Assembly (NCBI RefSeq): GCF_049310885.1
Contig: NZ_JBMDYO010000009.1
Coordinates: 28,709 to 92,708 of the forward strand
Source: CAYZJV01 sp049310885
GTDB lineage: Bacteria; Spirochaetota; Spirochaetia; Sphaerochaetales; Sphaerochaetaceae
Direction: 5' to 3'
Length of the DNA stretch: 64,000 nt
Below, one piece after another: positions 60,331 to 64,000 of this stretch; within the stretch, counting starts at the first letter, position 1; each line of letters begins with the position of its first letter. The position numbers and the translations under genes were made by a program. The notes beneath the pieces are model-generated. The model did no database searches, was not told the origin of the DNA, and saw only the letters and a list, made by a program, of their open reading frames with translations.

Positions 60331-60585
60331 ATGGCTCATAAGAAAGGTGGCGGTAGCTCAAAAAACGGTCGTGATTCCAATTCGCAACGTCTTGGAGTCA
60401 AAAGATTCGGCGGACAGTCAGTCAAAGCCGGAGAAATTATCGTGCGCCAGCACGGCAATAAATTCCATGCGGGCGAGAATGTCGGTTGTGGAAAGGATTT
60501 TACCCTTTTCGCAAAGGCAACTGGAGAAGTAATTTTCCATACTCGCAATAACCGCAAATATGTTCGGATTCAGGCAGCTGAATAG
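60331..60585 (+). CDS. rpmA: ribosomal protein bL27
   Basis: 84 residues beginning [29 protein letters not shown], the classic L27 start that reaches the peptidyl-transferase centre. Eleven bases after rplU. There is no N-terminal extension needing cleavage of the kind seen in Firmicutes. Confidence 0.97.
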   Translation: MAHKKGGGSSKNGRDSNSQRLGVKRFGGQSVKAGEIIVRQHGNKFHAGENVGCGKDFTLFAKATGEVIFHTRNNRKYVRIQAAE

Positions 60586-60598
60586 GAACAGGCGGTAA

Positions 60599-62260
<1,662 letters not shown>

Positions 62261-62280
<20 letters not shown>

Positions 62281-62845
62281 GCAATATGTCTTAAGCCGCA
62301 TAAGTTCACGTAGGTACGCTCATTGTCTATCTACCGCAATCGAGATGCAACGGTTGATACAACGCTTTTCCCCTGACTATCAAGATTTGGAAGGTGCCTA
62401 TATAGCCGGTATCTGGCATGATATTGCACGGGAATGGAATGACAGCTTTCTCCTCCAATATTGCCTCAAACACGCAATTATCATGGAAAGTGAAGAGTAT
62501 CGCCACCCCATGTTGCTTCATGGGGCTGTAGCGGCTCATTTGCTCTCCGTACGGTTAGCATCCGTACCTGAGACATGGAAAAGTGCAATCCGATGGCATA
62601 CTATTGGATCACCAGCTATGGGTATCCTTGGTGCTATTCTCTATATTGCCGACTATATGGAACCATTGAGGACCCATCTGGAAGAGGGCGAGAGAGATAC
62701 ATTGCTTCAATGTGATACTTTGGAACAAATTTGTCTCAGTGTTGTCCACCGACATCTTTTGCACCTTGAAAGCAAAGGCAAGACCCATGCCGTAAGCACG
62801 ATGGATTTGTTGGATTTTCTTGAACAGGGTGGAGTCTTTGTATGA
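62261..62845 (+). CDS. yqeK: YqeK-like HD hydrolase (Ap4A hydrolase family)
   Basis: 194 residues from ATG 62261; the upstream frame overlaps nadD and is not needed. HD motifs: RYAHCLSTAIEMQRL, AGIWHDIAREW, RWHTIGSPAMG and YIADYMEP. YqeK splits diadenosine tetraphosphate and is commonly placed after nadD. Overlaps the lipoprotein gene by four bases. Confidence 0.88.
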
Positions 62846-63489
62846 AGATAAGAAGGATGTCCTTCATTGTCATCTTGCTCATGATATGTTTTTTCTTCGT
62901 TTCGTGTGGGCAAGAACCCGATTTTTCTATATGGTATGGAAGTTCTGACCGCAATGGAATCATGATCGCTATAGAAAAGGATTTCAGTGCTGTTGTTGTA
63001 GCCACTATTCCTTTGGAAATCATACAAGGATACCAGCGGGTACTTGCTGATACCGGGAAACAATCCGATACGTTGGGAGCTGTACAACATCTATTCGGTC
63101 GTAAAGGAGACCATTTCTTCACCGGTACTGCTCAACAATGGGATCGGTTGGCAAGTGTTCTGATGGATTTTGAAGACATAGTTTACGAAGGGGTACGGCC
63201 ATCGGTTGAAGCTTTTGCGAGGTTAGTGATTGCCCACGCTGGACCCTTGAGCAAATCGGACGCTATCGGTACACTTGGGGCTCTTGCGAGTGTAGAAACC
63301 GATCTCAAGGATATTGAGAGAGTACTTAAAGGACTTGAGGAAAGCAAGCCACGCGTCCGGATATACGATACAGGTCGATTTCTTGTACAGGGTATGTCCG
63401 CCGATAGAATGCGCACCTATATGAACCAATGGACTGAGCTGGTTTTACATGAAGTGAAACAAAACAGAGGAGTAGAAATACATGATTGA
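62842..63489 (+). CDS. lipoprotein in the position usual for LytR-CpsA-Psr proteins
   Basis: 215 residues with signal peptide and lipobox FFFVSC (Cys22). The body has EIIQGYQRVLADTGKQSDTLGAVQHLFG, which could be a much-shortened relative of LytR-CpsA-Psr ligases that often occupy this place between yqeK and rsfS, but the conserved Arg/Asp residues of that family are not evident. Function unknown. ATGA overlap with yqeK, and its stop overlaps rsfS. Confidence 0.72.
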   Translation: MKIRRMSFIVILLMICFFFVSCGQEPDFSIWYGSSDRNGIMIAIEKDFSAVVVATIPLEIIQGYQRVLADTGKQSDTLGAVQHLFGRKGDHFFTGTAQQWDRLASVLMDFEDIVYEGVRPSVEAFARLVIAHAGPLSKSDAIGTLGALASVETDLKDIERVLKGLEESKPRVRIYDTGRFLVQGMSADRMRTYMNQWTELVLHEVKQNRGVEIHD

Positions 63490-63862
63490 AGAAAAGACAA
63501 AACTACTGGCAGCCGATATTGCCAAATTTGTCACCGACAACAAGGGAATCGATCCGGTTGTGATTGATGTCTCCGAACATTCGGGATGGTCCGATATATT
63601 TATTGTAGCAACGGTAAATAGTCTTGGTCATCTCAAAGGAATCACCAAGGAACTTTGGGGCTACCTCGCTGATAGGGATGTCCATGTGATCAACAGACAC
63701 AAGAGTGTCGGTGGTGATGGATGGGAATTGATCGATTGTGGGAATATCGTTATCCATCTCATGAGCGCCGAACTACGGGAATTCTATGCTCTCGAAAAAC
63801 TCTGGCATGCCGGAGAGAAGCTCGATTTTCTAGAACTGGTCAAATCAGGAAAGAAAGCCTAG
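63482..63862 (+). CDS. rsfS: ribosomal silencing factor
   Basis: 126 residues: DPVVIDVSEHSGWSDIFIVATVNSLGHLKGI and a later GDGWELIDCGNIVIHLM are the RsfS blocks. Binds bL14 and blocks subunit joining in starvation. Last gene of the operon; the terminator follows at 63886. Confidence 0.95.
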   Translation: MIEEKTKLLAADIAKFVTDNKGIDPVVIDVSEHSGWSDIFIVATVNSLGHLKGITKELWGYLADRDVHVINRHKSVGGDGWELIDCGNIVIHLMSAELREFYALEKLWHAGEKLDFLELVKSGKKA

Positions 63863-63885
63863 TACTCCCATTAAAAAAAAAAAAT

Positions 63886-63925
63886 AGAGACGCCGCATCT
63901 TAGGATTCGATGGCGTCTCTTTTTT
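63886..63925. terminator. strong terminator of the rplU...rsfS operon
   Basis: AGAGACGCC (63886-63894) pairs perfectly with GGCGTCTCT (63912-63920), followed by T6. A run of 12 A precedes it (63873-63884), so it could also stop transcription from the right. Confidence 0.9.
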
Positions 63926-64000
63926 GGCTCAGTGAGTTTTTCTGGGGTTGGGGGGGAAGAGCAGGTGAAATAGATATGGAAATGGCAGGTCCAATCCTGT

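Noticed and set aside
63926..64000. Gene start at the right edge
   Set aside because: No ribosome site with a convincing start is visible in the last 75 bases; too short to call.

Overview
The window reads as an ordinary chromosomal stretch (about 47-50 % GC by eye) from a Gram-negative-type anaerobe, most consistent with a spirochaete of the Sphaerochaeta/Spirochaeta kind. The reasons are a complete V/A-type ATPase operon rather than an F-type one, lysine synthesis by the LL-diaminopimelate aminotransferase (DapL) route, several lipoproteins with lipoboxes (one with the 'GPAGGWIFYD...LPS.DEL' architecture common in spirochaete lipoproteins), an outer-membrane usher, and an exported MsrB-MsrA fusion. 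No rRNA operon, prophage, transposase or CRISPR array was seen. There is one tRNA gene (Pro, anticodon GGG).

Layout. 1-7536: a lysine/diaminopimelate island. dapA1-dapB1 run leftward, then a winged-helix/FCD regulator, then dapB2-dapA2-dapL-lysA-ybgC run rightward, so both dapA and dapB are duplicated around one regulator. 7537-16408: a leftward block with a lipoprotein whose signal peptide is displaced by an in-frame tandem repeat, tcdA, a TatD-like hydrolase, mntP, a secernin-like peptidase, exported MsrBA, a DUF1295 membrane protein and a GGDEF diguanylate cyclase. One unknown rightward gene sits inside it. 16459-20106: two lipoproteins, a membrane HD protein, a NifX/DIMCO protein and tRNA-Pro. 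20325-24524: a promoter, a PapD-like chaperone and a very large usher with a TonB-like N-terminal anchor; no pilin is next to them. 24598-34087: V-ATPase genes in the order coiled-coil(H/G)-C-I-K-F-E-A-B-D, followed in the same operon by a UspA protein and a PTS EIIA (PtsN-like).

34129-45012: small transcription units, including a LUD protein, MBL/beta-CASP nuclease, TauE/SafE, PIG-L deacetylase, DUF72, HSL-family esterase, DUF3006, an unknown membrane protein, an HD protein, corA with a structured leader and an MFS carrier. 45068-50584: HAD phosphatase, phosphohexomutase, unknown, ComEC-core protein and ksgA. 50581-58004: MATE pump, pta, tyrA-mtaB, a sugar-acid SDR with a divergent AraC regulator, and cysE. 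58154-63862: argS, then the conserved rplU-rpmA-obgE-nadD-yqeK-(lipoprotein)-rsfS operon, closed by a strong terminator.

The observations I rate highest are: (1) the chaperone/usher pair without pilins, with its TonB-like usher N-terminus; (2) eight genes whose ATG lies 6-7 bases after a recognisable -10 box and has no Shine-Dalgarno, i.e. predicted leaderless mRNAs, including two divergent pairs; (3) a 113-bp repeat present twice in frame inside a lipoprotein signal region, with a diverged relative at the start of the diguanylate cyclase ORF; (4) the duplicated dapA/dapB sets with shared operator-like motifs and a DapB2 lacking the usual first active-site His; (5) the corA leader with a 31-codon ORF and alternative hairpins. 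Everything was read by eye; no database search was run.
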